A DNA stretch of 64,000 nucleotides from assembly GCA_016710015.1 (NCBI GenBank), contig JADJLR010000002.1, positions 620,001-684,000 of the forward strand, given 5' to 3'. Below are positions 50,234 to 57,734 of this stretch, in pieces. The translations under genes were made by a program, and so were the position numbers. The notes beneath the pieces were generated by a model, which made no database searches, was not told the origin of the DNA, and was given only the letters and a program-made list of their open reading frames with translations. Numbering within the stretch: position 1 is the stretch's first letter; the number at the start of each line of letters is the position of its first letter. Origin of the DNA: Flavobacteriales bacterium (GTDB lineage: Bacteria > Bacteroidota > Bacteroidia > Flavobacteriales_F > PHOS-HE28).

Positions 50234-51121
50234 CTAGGATCCCTTCGCACCGCGCACCATCTGCTCAATGGTGTCCCACATACCGGGTTCCACCGTATCC
50301 AGCATATTGAACTGGCCCGCACCTTTCAGCCATTCGCCGCCATCAATGGTGACCACCTCGCCATTCACGAAGCCGCTGAACGGGGAGATGAGGTAGGCCA
50401 CGAGATCCGCCAATTCCTGGTGTTCGCCAACTCGACCGAGTGGCACCCGCTTCGCCATGTCGAATTGCTCGATCATCTCTCCAGGTAGCAATCGGCTCCA
50501 CGCGCCTTTTGTCGGGAAGGGCCCGGGTGCAACCGCGTTGCTGCGGATGCCGTGCCTACCCCATTCAGCAGCGAGCGACCGCGTTAGGGCAAGAACTCCT
50601 GCTTTCGCACACGCACTCGGGACCACATAACCGGATCCCGTCCAGGCGTAGGTGGTCACGATGTTCAGAATGGCCTTGTCCTTCTCCCCCTTCGCGATCC
50701 ATTCCTTTCCGAAGACCAAGGTGCAATTGATCGTGCCCATGAGCACGATGTCGATGATGGTCTGGAACGCTTTACTACTGAGCCGCTCGGTGGGGCTAAT
50801 GAAGTTGCCGGCCGCATTGTTGATCAGGCCATCCACACTTCCGAACCGGTCGCGTGCAGCCGCTGCCAAGTGCTCCACTTCTCCGTACTTCCGTACATCA
50901 CAGGCCACCGCTAGTACTTTACCGCCGGTCGTCTTCTCCAATTCCTCGGCGGTCTTTTGGAGCACGTCCAACTTTCGGCTGGTGATGCACACATTGGCAC
51001 CTAGCCCCAAGAGCATCTCGGTCATGCTTCGGCCCAACCCGGTACCTCCACCCGTAACTACGACGTTCTTTCCTTTCAGCGCATCAGGGCGCAGCATGCT
51101 TTGCATGATCGGTTCGGTCAA
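50234..51121 (-). CDS. SDR-family 2,4-dienoyl-CoA reductase-like enzyme
   Basis: 295 residues. NAD(P)H binding: VVTGGGTGLGRSMTEMLLGLG with ITSRK, and NNAAGNF. The active-site region TYAWTGSGYVVPSACAKAGVLALTRSLAAEW is typical of mitochondrial-type 2,4-dienoyl-CoA reductases, in which the usual Tyr is replaced and Lys remains; the following SNAVAPGPFPTKGAW also fits. It likely acts in breakdown of unsaturated fatty acids. Its start overlaps the TPR gene's end by 4 nt. Confidence 0.9.
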   Translation of the reverse strand: MTEPIMQSMLRPDALKGKNVVVTGGGTGLGRSMTEMLLGLGANVCITSRKLDVLQKTAEELEKTTGGKVLAVACDVRKYGEVEHLAAAARDRFGSVDGLINNAAGNFISPTERLSSKAFQTIIDIVLMGTINCTLVFGKEWIAKGEKDKAILNIVTTYAWTGSGYVVPSACAKAGVLALTRSLAAEWGRHGIRSNAVAPGPFPTKGAWSRLLPGEMIEQFDMAKRVPLGRVGEHQELADLVAYLISPFSGFVNGEVVTIDGGEWLKGAGQFNMLDTVEPGMWDTIEQMVRGAKGS

Positions 51122-51732
51122 GGGGCGTTGTTCCGTTGTGTTTCTTTCCCTGGTGCGTTATCCGTTGGTGCAGTGGTCTCCTTTTGCACGGGGATCGGCA
51201 CCGTTGGGGGCGTTGTTCCGATGCAGTGGACCTTCATCAACTCTTCCACTTCGGTTCCGTAGTTGGCGGTGAACCCGTACTGCAAGGCGCTTCGGAAACG
51301 GTCGCAACCCTGTTCGGGATTCCCGGTCTCCACTGCGATGATGCCCAAGCTGCGGTAGGCATACGCATTCCTTGGATCCTTTCGCAACGCCAACGAAAGG
51401 TCCTTGCGAGCACGGTCCACCTCGCCGAGTTTGTACCTGCTCCAACCCCGGTTGCTGAACGCAAAGCCGTAGTTCGGATCCTGTTTGATGGCACGGTCAT
51501 AGTCCACGATCGCTTGGGCATGGTGCCCGTTCAACGCGTGGAGGTAATACCCCCGACTGTTGTAGTTGACGGCATCGCGTGGGCCGAGTTCCACGGCCTT
51601 GTCCAGATCCACACGCGCCTTCGCCGTATCGCCCAACATGGCGTTACACCCTCCGCGCTCACGCACCATGCGCGCTTGGGTGGGATAGGCTTGCACCGCT
51701 TCATCGAACAACACCCGAGCTTCATTCCAGGA
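51118..51732 (-). pseudogene. TPR protein, C-terminal half after an in-frame TGA
   Basis: Continues the TPR protein of 51733-52146 in the same frame beyond a TGA at 51733-51735. It contains TPR-type helices: ARVLFDEAVQAYPTQARM, AKARVDLDKAVELGP, NSRGYYLHALNG, AFSNRGWSRYKLGEVDRA and AYAYRSLGIIAVETG, then a short polar tail. Starting translation within this half would be possible only from non-ATG codons or an inner Met. It overlaps the SDR gene start by 4 nt. Confidence 0.75.
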
Positions 51733-52146
51733 TCAGCGTACTTCCATCGTACTGCCCATGCGGAAGTAGAATTCCCCCTGCATTCCACGATCGCTGATCC
51801 GTTCCTTGCTGAAGTACATCACCGCACTATCCAACATACCCAGACCGAGGTACGCACCTACGAATTGCGAGCGCAATGCGAGGTCATCACCAAGCAAGGC
51901 TTGCGCGGTCTTCGCGTCGTTCAAAGCCTTGCCGTACGCCCCTGTTCGTATGAGACCATCAGCGCGCAGGATATGGAACACGGGCGGGGCATCCTTCTTT
52001 TCCAAGGCCGCACTGGCCTTCGCAATGGCCTTGTACGGTTTCCCTTTAGCAAGCGCACCGCGCACCACGGCCTCGGCCTTCTCGAATTGTGCATGTACCG
52101 GCAGCACTATGCACAGCGCGACCGCAGAAAAGAGTCTCCAACCCAT
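51733..52146 (-). pseudogene. TPR protein, N-terminal half ending at an in-frame TGA
   Basis: Starts at ATG 52146 (MGWRLFSAVALCIVLPVHAQ, a signal peptide). The following 118 residues form TPR-like helices (FEKAEAVVRGALAKGKPYKA, FVGAYLGLGMLDSAVMYF) and stop at FRMGSTMEVR. The sequence right after the stop (SWNEARVLFDEA) continues the TPR pattern in frame, so one point change seems to have split a protein of about 342 residues. A TATCTTCG box is 4 nt before the ATG. Confidence 0.75.
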
Positions 52147-52150
52147 GCAA

Positions 52151-52158
52151 CGAAGATA
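52151..52158 (-). promoter_or_regulatory. Candidate -7 box (TATCTTCG) next to the TPR gene start
   Basis: TATCTTCG on the minus strand ends 4 nt before the ATG at 52146. If used, transcription would start at or inside the start codon, as a leaderless mRNA. Confidence 0.45.
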
Positions 52159-52186
52159 TCCTTCCGGTAGGGCACTGGGCATGGAA

Positions 52187-52194
52187 TACCTTTG
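52187..52194 (+). promoter_or_regulatory. Candidate -7 box (TACCTTTG)
   Basis: Plus-strand TACCTTTG, 42 nt before the ATG of the small protein at 52237, in the short divergent gap with the TPR gene. Confidence 0.45.
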
Positions 52195-52236
52195 TTGCCG
52201 TGACTCCACGGCACTTCGTGGTCGATCCATGGACCC

Positions 52237-52650
52237 ATGCGCACGGACTACCCCGCCAAGATCCTGCTCGCTTGGGGCGAAGCGATCACCGGCAATACGG
52301 GTTTGCGCGATTGGTTGATCAAGAACGGCTATCCGGAGTTGGGCATCTTCACCTTCGCCTTGCGCAATAAACGCGATGCACGAGAGTGGTTGATGAAGAA
52401 TGGCCACCCGCACCTGATGGCCGTGATCACCGGGATCGAAGGGGACAAGGTGGCGTTGGATTGGCTGGACCACCACGGTATGGAGGTACTGCGGCATGTA
52501 GCACTGACCGGAGATGGAAGCGCGGAGGACATGCAATGGTTGATCGAGCACGGGCACAAGGAGTTGGCCGTGATCGGGAACCGCATGCACCAAGTGAAGC
52601 GCAAAATGGATGAGGACTATGGCGACTACCACCGCATGGCACAGGATTGA
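52237..52650 (+). CDS. Hypothetical helical-repeat protein
   Basis: 137 residues without signal or membrane segment. It shows three loosely repeated units with W-L-hydrophobic and an N/H-G turn: LRDWLIKNGYPEL, AREWLMKNGHPHL, ALDWLDHHGMEVL and MQWLIEHGHKEL. The spacing is about 32 residues, similar to ankyrin-type repeats, but no family is recognised. It is followed 68 nt later by the peroxidase gene. Confidence 0.7.
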   Translation: MRTDYPAKILLAWGEAITGNTGLRDWLIKNGYPELGIFTFALRNKRDAREWLMKNGHPHLMAVITGIEGDKVALDWLDHHGMEVLRHVALTGDGSAEDMQWLIEHGHKELAVIGNRMHQVKRKMDEDYGDYHRMAQD

Positions 52651-52718
52651 TCACGAAAGAATCCAATTCTCGACCGATCATTCCAAGGCCGTCTTCCTTG
52701 GATCCCGCACTTTTGAAC

Positions 52719-53780
52719 ATGATGCTTCGCTCACGGATCCTCCTTTTCGTTGTTGCTGTCGTTGTCGGCATGGTCGGTTGTCGCAAAGACCCAACGATGT
52801 ACGATGGACCCATCGCCACGCCCTATCATTTGGTATTGCCGGCCTGGGTACACGACTCGATCGGTCCCATGCCCATGAACGAGGCATTAACGGTGGAAGG
52901 TGTGGAACTGGGCAGGAAGTTGTTCTATGAGACCGCCTTGAGCGACGACGGAACGATGTCCTGCGCCACCTGCCACAAGCAAGAAGATGGGTTCAGTGAT
53001 ATCCGCCGCTTCAGTGTAGGCACTGACGGTAGCGTTGGCAACCGCAATGCGATGGCCATCGTGAACCTCGGCTGGAGCAACAACCTATTCTGGGATGGAC
53101 GTAGGAACTCGCTGGAGGGCCAAGCCCACGACCCGGTGACGAACCCCATCGAAATGCGCAACACTTGGCCCGTTGTCGCAGAGCGCCTCCGTGCCATTCC
53201 CGGCTACTTCGAACGCTTCACCGCTGCTTTCGGATCACCAGAGATCGACAGTACGCGTGTGACCCGTGCGATCGCCCAATTCGAACGAACACTCGTCTCC
53301 TTCAACAGTCCATTCGATCGGTATTGGTATGGTGGGGACACCAACGCGATCGACCCGTCGGCAAAACGCGGTTTGGCCATCTTTCGTGCACGTGGGAACT
53401 GCTCGCGTTGCCACACCTTGGGCAACTTCACGGACGACCATGTGCGCAACAATGGCCTGGACCTGATGCCCGAGGATCCGGGGCTGGGCGAGGTGACCAA
53501 CCTTCCCACGGACTTCGGGAAGTTCAAGACCACCACCTTGCGCAACATCGCGGTAACCCCACCATACATGCATGACGGTCGATTCTCGAACCTTCTCGCG
53601 GTAGTGCAATTCTATAGCAGCCATACGGCGCACAACAGCCCGAACATTGATACGGTCATGCACCACTTCCCCACCACGGGCAATGCGTTCACTTGGGATG
53701 AGCAGATGGATCTGATCTCCTTCCTTGGATCGTTAACGGACGAAACTTTCCTGACGAACCCGGCGTTCGCGGCACCCTGA
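52719..53780 (+). CDS. Dihaem cytochrome c peroxidase family protein (lipoprotein)
   Basis: Start at ATG 52719, 353 residues. The N-terminus ends in GMVGCRKDP, so Cys20 is probably lipid-modified. Two haem c sites are present: CATCH near residue 87 and CSRCH near 229. The later PPYMHDGRFSNLLAVVQFY matches the second distal region of CcpA/MauG-like proteins. It should reduce peroxide or perform a MauG-like oxidation in the periplasm. Confidence 0.92.
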   Translation: MMLRSRILLFVVAVVVGMVGCRKDPTMYDGPIATPYHLVLPAWVHDSIGPMPMNEALTVEGVELGRKLFYETALSDDGTMSCATCHKQEDGFSDIRRFSVGTDGSVGNRNAMAIVNLGWSNNLFWDGRRNSLEGQAHDPVTNPIEMRNTWPVVAERLRAIPGYFERFTAAFGSPEIDSTRVTRAIAQFERTLVSFNSPFDRYWYGGDTNAIDPSAKRGLAIFRARGNCSRCHTLGNFTDDHVRNNGLDLMPEDPGLGEVTNLPTDFGKFKTTTLRNIAVTPPYMHDGRFSNLLAVVQFYSSHTAHNSPNIDTVMHHFPTTGNAFTWDEQMDLISFLGSLTDETFLTNPAFAAP

Positions 53781-53944
53781 TCGCGGTCACTCGTCGGTCA
53801 GATCCGATACGTTCCGAAGGTTATTTCCAACGAGGTCGCCGAACCGCGTTCCACCATTCCCGGAACCGGTGATCGACCAAGCGTGAAAGCTTTACCATTC
53901 GCACAAGGAACCAGCCCGAGAAAGCGCTACGGCACCTGAACGCA

Positions 53945-53975
53945 CGAAGCCCCCGGGAAGATCCCGAGGGCTTCG
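53945..53975. terminator. Hairpin between convergent genes
   Basis: CGAAGCCCCCGGGA (53945-53958), loop AGA, and a right arm TCCCGAGGGCTTCG (53962-53975) with a single mismatch in a 14-bp stem. It lies 19 nt past the stop of the T9SS gene (53994) and 165 nt after the peroxidase stop, so it probably ends transcription from at least one side. The rest of 53781-53993 has no gene. Confidence 0.6.
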
Positions 53976-53993
53976 CAAGCAGCGAAATTTTGA

Positions 53994-55025
53994 TCAATTC
54001 AGCACAACGCGACGATCACCCGTACGACCCTCCATGTCCGTGATGCGGACCTGGTAGACACCTGCCGGAAGACCCGAAAGATCCACCGATCCAGCACCGT
54101 TCGCATTGGCACGAAGGCGATCTGCACGCACGAGTTGTCCGGTCGCGGTGAACACTTCCACGGCACGTACTTCCGTGCTACCCAACTGCAGGTCCACGCG
54201 ACCGTTGGTCGGATTCGGGTAAGGCGTGAATTGGATGTCGTTGATGGAAACCTCATCCAGACCGACCTCAGGGGCTGGGCCATAGAGCCATTCAGCGGTG
54301 TAGGTCACCGTTGGTGAGCCTGTACCGATCACCACGGAATCCACGGAGGTCTTCATCACTGGAAACGGCAAACCTTCTTGGTAATAGTAGTAACTATCGT
54401 AGGTACGGGTAGCGTTGACAAATTGTGATAGATCCAGCTGCACCTTGCGAACGAATACGCGCAGTACATTGGACAACACCTGTGCTGGCAACTGGATATC
54501 CCCGTAACCATCAGCGATCCCGTTAATGGTTCCGCTTCGGTTCACACCGAACCCGCTGACCATGTATGTACCTGCATACGAATCCGTCCAAGTGGTTCCG
54601 AAGGTGCATGGAAGTTTCAGCTCCAGCAGTCCATTGGTATAGGGTGCAACTCCTTCCAGTGAACCTCGCAACCCGAGCAGTTCCACTCCGTTCGCATCCA
54701 CCTTGTAGAAGGAGGTGTCCTGCCCACCGTTCGTGGAGAGCACCGTTGCACCGGGAAAACTGGACGATGTCGGGGTCACACTCGGCGCTACGAAGAACCG
54801 ATCGTGGTTGCCGGTCCATGGCAACATCCAAAAGCCATAAAGCTGATCCGCACCCGCTGTACCCGGGCCGATGAATTCCGCCGGTGCCGAAGTCGTGTAG
54901 CTGGTAACGGCGTAAGGCGAAGCCTGTGGGACCGGACCGTTACTGGTCAGATCAAGTTGGGGTTGAGCGAAGAGCAAGCCGCTCGAGGCAAGCGCAAATG
55001 AGACGAGGGTAGATCGATAGTCCAT
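53994..55025 (-). CDS. Secreted protein with T9SS type-A C-terminal sorting domain
   Basis: 343 residues. An N-terminal signal peptide ends near LLFAQ. The middle is a beta-rich domain of unknown family (GFWMLPWTGNHDRFF, TFGTTWTDSYAG). The last about 80 residues are a typical type-A tail: FTPYPNPTNGRVDLQL, VEVFTATGQLV, DLSGLPAGVYQVRI and a basic end. It is exported across the outer membrane by the type IX system; surface anchoring is likely. A TACATTCG box lies 25 nt upstream of the ATG. Confidence 0.92.
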   Translation of the reverse strand: MDYRSTLVSFALASSGLLFAQPQLDLTSNGPVPQASPYAVTSYTTSAPAEFIGPGTAGADQLYGFWMLPWTGNHDRFFVAPSVTPTSSSFPGATVLSTNGGQDTSFYKVDANGVELLGLRGSLEGVAPYTNGLLELKLPCTFGTTWTDSYAGTYMVSGFGVNRSGTINGIADGYGDIQLPAQVLSNVLRVFVRKVQLDLSQFVNATRTYDSYYYYQEGLPFPVMKTSVDSVVIGTGSPTVTYTAEWLYGPAPEVGLDEVSINDIQFTPYPNPTNGRVDLQLGSTEVRAVEVFTATGQLVRADRLRANANGAGSVDLSGLPAGVYQVRITDMEGRTGDRRVVLN

Positions 55026-55050
55026 GCAGTGGTTCTGGATTTTAAGCGTC

Positions 55051-55058
55051 CGAATGTA
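55051..55058 (-). promoter_or_regulatory. Candidate -7 box (TACATTCG) of the T9SS gene
   Basis: On the minus strand TACATTCG, then GACGC, 25 nt before the ATG at 55025. Confidence 0.4.
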
Positions 55059-55145
55059 AGACGACCAAGATGATCAGAACGCTGCCTGATGCATGGAATG
55101 CCCACTGGAGTTCGTCTCTTTGTAGCTTGAAAAGAACGGAAACCC

Positions 55146-55733
55146 ATGAAATTCAGCCTCAGCGAGACCACCGAACTCATTCGGCACCGCCGCACCGTAT
55201 ACCCCAAGGACCACACGGACCGGGCCGTACACCGCGAGATGGTGGAGCGGATCCTGACGAACGGAACGTGGGCACCTACGCACGGCATGACCCAACCGTG
55301 GCGCTTCGTCGTGTACATGGGCGATGCGCGCAAGTCACTTTCCTCCTTCCTCGGTGAGGAGTACCACCGGATCACTCCAACAGAGAATTTCCTACAGAGG
55401 AAGTTTGACAACGTGACCCAACGGCCGCTCCAAAGCAGCGTGGTGGTCGGTTTGGGAATGGAACGCGACCCGAAGGGCAAGATCAGTGAGCGGGACGAGC
55501 TTCTCGCCATGGGTGCGGCGGTACAGAACATGCACCTGACCTGCGCCGCATACGGATTGGGTGGCTTCTGGGCCACGGGTGCGGCTCTAACGGGCACGGG
55601 CATGCGCGACTTTCTAGGTCTGAGCGAGCGTGGGCAGGCCATGGGACTCTTCTTCATCGGCTACCCCGCGATCGAATGGCCCAAAGGTTACCGGAAGCCG
55701 ATCGATCAACTGACCCGCTGGCTGACCGATTGA
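55146..55733 (+). CDS. Nitroreductase family protein
   Basis: 195 residues of the FMN-dependent nitroreductase fold (YdjA/RutE-like). RHRRTVYPKDHT is the FMN phosphate-binding start; NGTWAPTHGMTQPWRFVVY is the usual NAPSxxNxQPWxF segment; AAVQNMHLTCAAYGLGGFW and FIGYPAIEWP complete the pattern. Substrate is unknown. It is followed 11 nt later by a small membrane protein. Confidence 0.92.
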   Translation: MKFSLSETTELIRHRRTVYPKDHTDRAVHREMVERILTNGTWAPTHGMTQPWRFVVYMGDARKSLSSFLGEEYHRITPTENFLQRKFDNVTQRPLQSSVVVGLGMERDPKGKISERDELLAMGAAVQNMHLTCAAYGLGGFWATGAALTGTGMRDFLGLSERGQAMGLFFIGYPAIEWPKGYRKPIDQLTRWLTD

Positions 55734-55744
55734 ACGACCTCGAC

Positions 55745-56074
55745 ATGGCACTGCTCAACATCACGAACTTCGATGACCATCCGGAACAACCCTTATGGAT
55801 GGTATTCCGTTTCGCGGACCATCGGCAATGCGCGGAATTCGTAGCCGGCCTGCAAGCCGAGAACTTGCCCCACGAGCAAGATGCCAATGGCGGTCCACCG
55901 TTCCTGGTAGGCGTGAAGCAGCGCGACCGCGAAGCCGCCGTACGGATCAATTACACCGTTCTAGGGCGGTACCGGGAACCCTTCATCGGTAATGTTGCGT
56001 TGCGGTGGGCGTTGCTGATCCTGGTGGGTGGCATCCTGCTGTTGGCACTGGTCGGCATCGTTCTTCAGAAGTAA
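55745..56074 (+). CDS. Small C-terminally anchored protein
   Basis: 109 residues from ATG 55745. The first 80 are soluble (WMVFRFADHRQCAEFVAGL and a V-N-Y-T-V-rich strand); one hydrophobic helix (about 85-106) ends the protein, so it is a tail-anchored membrane protein. The family is unknown. It probably shares a transcript with the nitroreductase gene. Confidence 0.7.
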   Translation: MALLNITNFDDHPEQPLWMVFRFADHRQCAEFVAGLQAENLPHEQDANGGPPFLVGVKQRDREAAVRINYTVLGRYREPFIGNVALRWALLILVGGILLLALVGIVLQK

Positions 56075-56135
56075 CGCTTCTTGGCTTCGTGCTGCCTTTG
56101 CCCGTTGCTGTGAGCGACCGCATAGGCAGGTTGAC

Positions 56136-56143
56136 GAACTTTG
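56136..56143 (+). promoter_or_regulatory. Candidate -7-like box (GAACTTTG)
   Basis: GAACTTTG followed by CCCC, ending 7 nt before the ATG at 56151. It differs from TAnnTTTG in the first base, so support is weak. Confidence 0.3.
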
Positions 56144-56150
56144 CCCCGCC

Positions 56151-56891
56151 ATGGGATCCCGGAAGTTTGTTGCCCTCCTCTCACTCGGCCTTGCTGCTCC
56201 GTGCAGTTCGGTGTATGCCCAACCGGGTGTCACCACCTTCGGTGTGCAAGTGAAACCGGTCTTCCCATTCTCCTATTTCGACCCTTCCATCGAACTGTCC
56301 CGACCAAACCTATCGGGCACGGTGGAGTTGACCGGTGGACTCGCCTTTGGCATGAGCGTGCGTGTAGGGCTTACGAAGGCCATCTCCTTGGAGACCGGAT
56401 TGGGGCAGATCAAACGCAGCTATGGCTTTCACCTGCGCAACGACACCTCTGGCTATGCAGAAGGAAGCAATTTCCAATACATCGGATATGAACTGCCGGT
56501 GACCGCCTTGGTCTACATCCGCTTGGGCGAACAGACCTTCATGAACGCCGCCCTTGGCTTCTCTGCGGATTTCTATCCGAGCGATATCCAGCGGGACATC
56601 GAAGAAGGTCGGATCTACGTATTCCGCAACAATTGGGTGCAGGTCGGTGTGATCGGGAACATGGGCGTGGAGTACCGCACATACAAGTCCGGTACATTCT
56701 ACATCGGTGCCACCTTCCACCGCCCCTTCGGACCCATGGCGACCGCTCAACTCTCTTATTACGATGTGGACCGTAGCTTCTTGGAGTACCCTATGCGCGG
56801 TCTCTTGAACGGATCCTACCTTACGGGGGACATCCGCTACTACTTCCATGAGGACCCTGAGTTCCGGAAAAAGAGGAAGGAGAAGAAGTAG
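56151..56891 (+). CDS. Outer-membrane beta-barrel protein (PorT/OmpA-barrel-like)
   Basis: Start at ATG 56151 (MGSRKFVALLSLGL), 246 residues with a signal peptide ending SVYAQ. The rest is a series of alternating short strands (FGVQVKPVFPFSY, AFGMSVRVGLTKAISLETG, ELPVTALVYIRL) ending with an aromatic strand TGDIRYYFH, as in eight-stranded barrels. The short Lys-rich tail (RKKRKEKK) would lie inside the periplasm. Specific cargo or role unknown. Confidence 0.8.
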   Translation: MGSRKFVALLSLGLAAPCSSVYAQPGVTTFGVQVKPVFPFSYFDPSIELSRPNLSGTVELTGGLAFGMSVRVGLTKAISLETGLGQIKRSYGFHLRNDTSGYAEGSNFQYIGYELPVTALVYIRLGEQTFMNAALGFSADFYPSDIQRDIEEGRIYVFRNNWVQVGVIGNMGVEYRTYKSGTFYIGATFHRPFGPMATAQLSYYDVDRSFLEYPMRGLLNGSYLTGDIRYYFHEDPEFRKKRKEKK

Positions 56892-57020
56892 AGCTTCATT
56901 GTTCGAATTGTCAGGCTTCTTGTTCCTGCGCTTGGTCCCGACAACCATGCTTCGATCCCAAACCTCACTTTTGGCAAAGCTCACCCAGTTCCCTATCTTG
57001 AGCATCCAACCATCTGTACC

Positions 57021-57509
57021 ATGACCAAGGATCTCCCCCTCGTGGTCGCGGCGGTCGTTATGCTCTGCTTTGGTGCCCACGCACAAAACAAGTACGAGAT
57101 CATCCCGCGCGATAGCATCACCAACAAGTATTGTTACCAGGCCATGAGCACCGAACTTCCGGCCACCAAGGAAGAGCTACGCGATAAGTTCTCGCGCTGG
57201 ACGAAACAGAATTATGACTCGTTGAACAGCAAGTACACCAAGCTGTCAGAAGATGGCGACAGCTACAGTATTCACGACCGCGAAGCTCTACCGGGCAAGG
57301 CACGCAAGTTCGTTGAGTACGACCTCACCGTTGATTTCAAAGAGCACCGGTATCGCTATACACTCACCGACCTGCAATATGCAGCTGTGGGCATGTACGC
57401 ATTGGAGGACAAAATGGCCACACACAAACGCAGTGACCTCGAAGAGATCGACGTGATCCTGCGCCGCATCGTAGCCAGCTTGGAGGCCGCACTGAAGAGT
57501 GATTGGTGA
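57021..57509 (+). CDS. Secreted protein, possibly DUF4468-like
   Basis: 162 residues with a signal peptide (VVAAVVMLCFGAHAQ). The mature part reads ELRDKFSRWTKQNYDSLNSKY and EYDLTVDFKEHRYRYTLTDLQYA, reminiscent of DUF4468 proteins of Bacteroidota (TBP-like fold), though the family match is not certain. A TATCTTG sequence about 25 nt upstream could be the -7 element. Function unknown. Confidence 0.7.
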   Translation: MTKDLPLVVAAVVMLCFGAHAQNKYEIIPRDSITNKYCYQAMSTELPATKEELRDKFSRWTKQNYDSLNSKYTKLSEDGDSYSIHDREALPGKARKFVEYDLTVDFKEHRYRYTLTDLQYAAVGMYALEDKMATHKRSDLEEIDVILRRIVASLEAALKSDW

Positions 57510-57734
57510 AGACCAGAGCTAGGATCATCCTGAACATAGTTGTCAATTGAAAGTAGTTTGACTCCTTCGTTGTTACTGATCTTTAGTTGTCCTTTGCTCA
57601 GTTACTAGGCGATCGTCCAACTTGATCGCGTTTGGTCCTAACACCGGACAATTGACGAGCGTTCCCAAGCACTTGGCCGTATTTTCAACCATCCCCCAAT
57701 CATCCACCTTTACCTTCACCACCAAACACTAGCT
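57510..57734. other. Intergenic, no gene recognised
   Basis: 225 bp before the large T9SS gene, rich in A/T compared with the surrounding genes. A TATTTTC stretch near 57678 is a possible but imperfect -7 box for the gene at 57735. Nothing else was seen. Confidence 0.4.
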
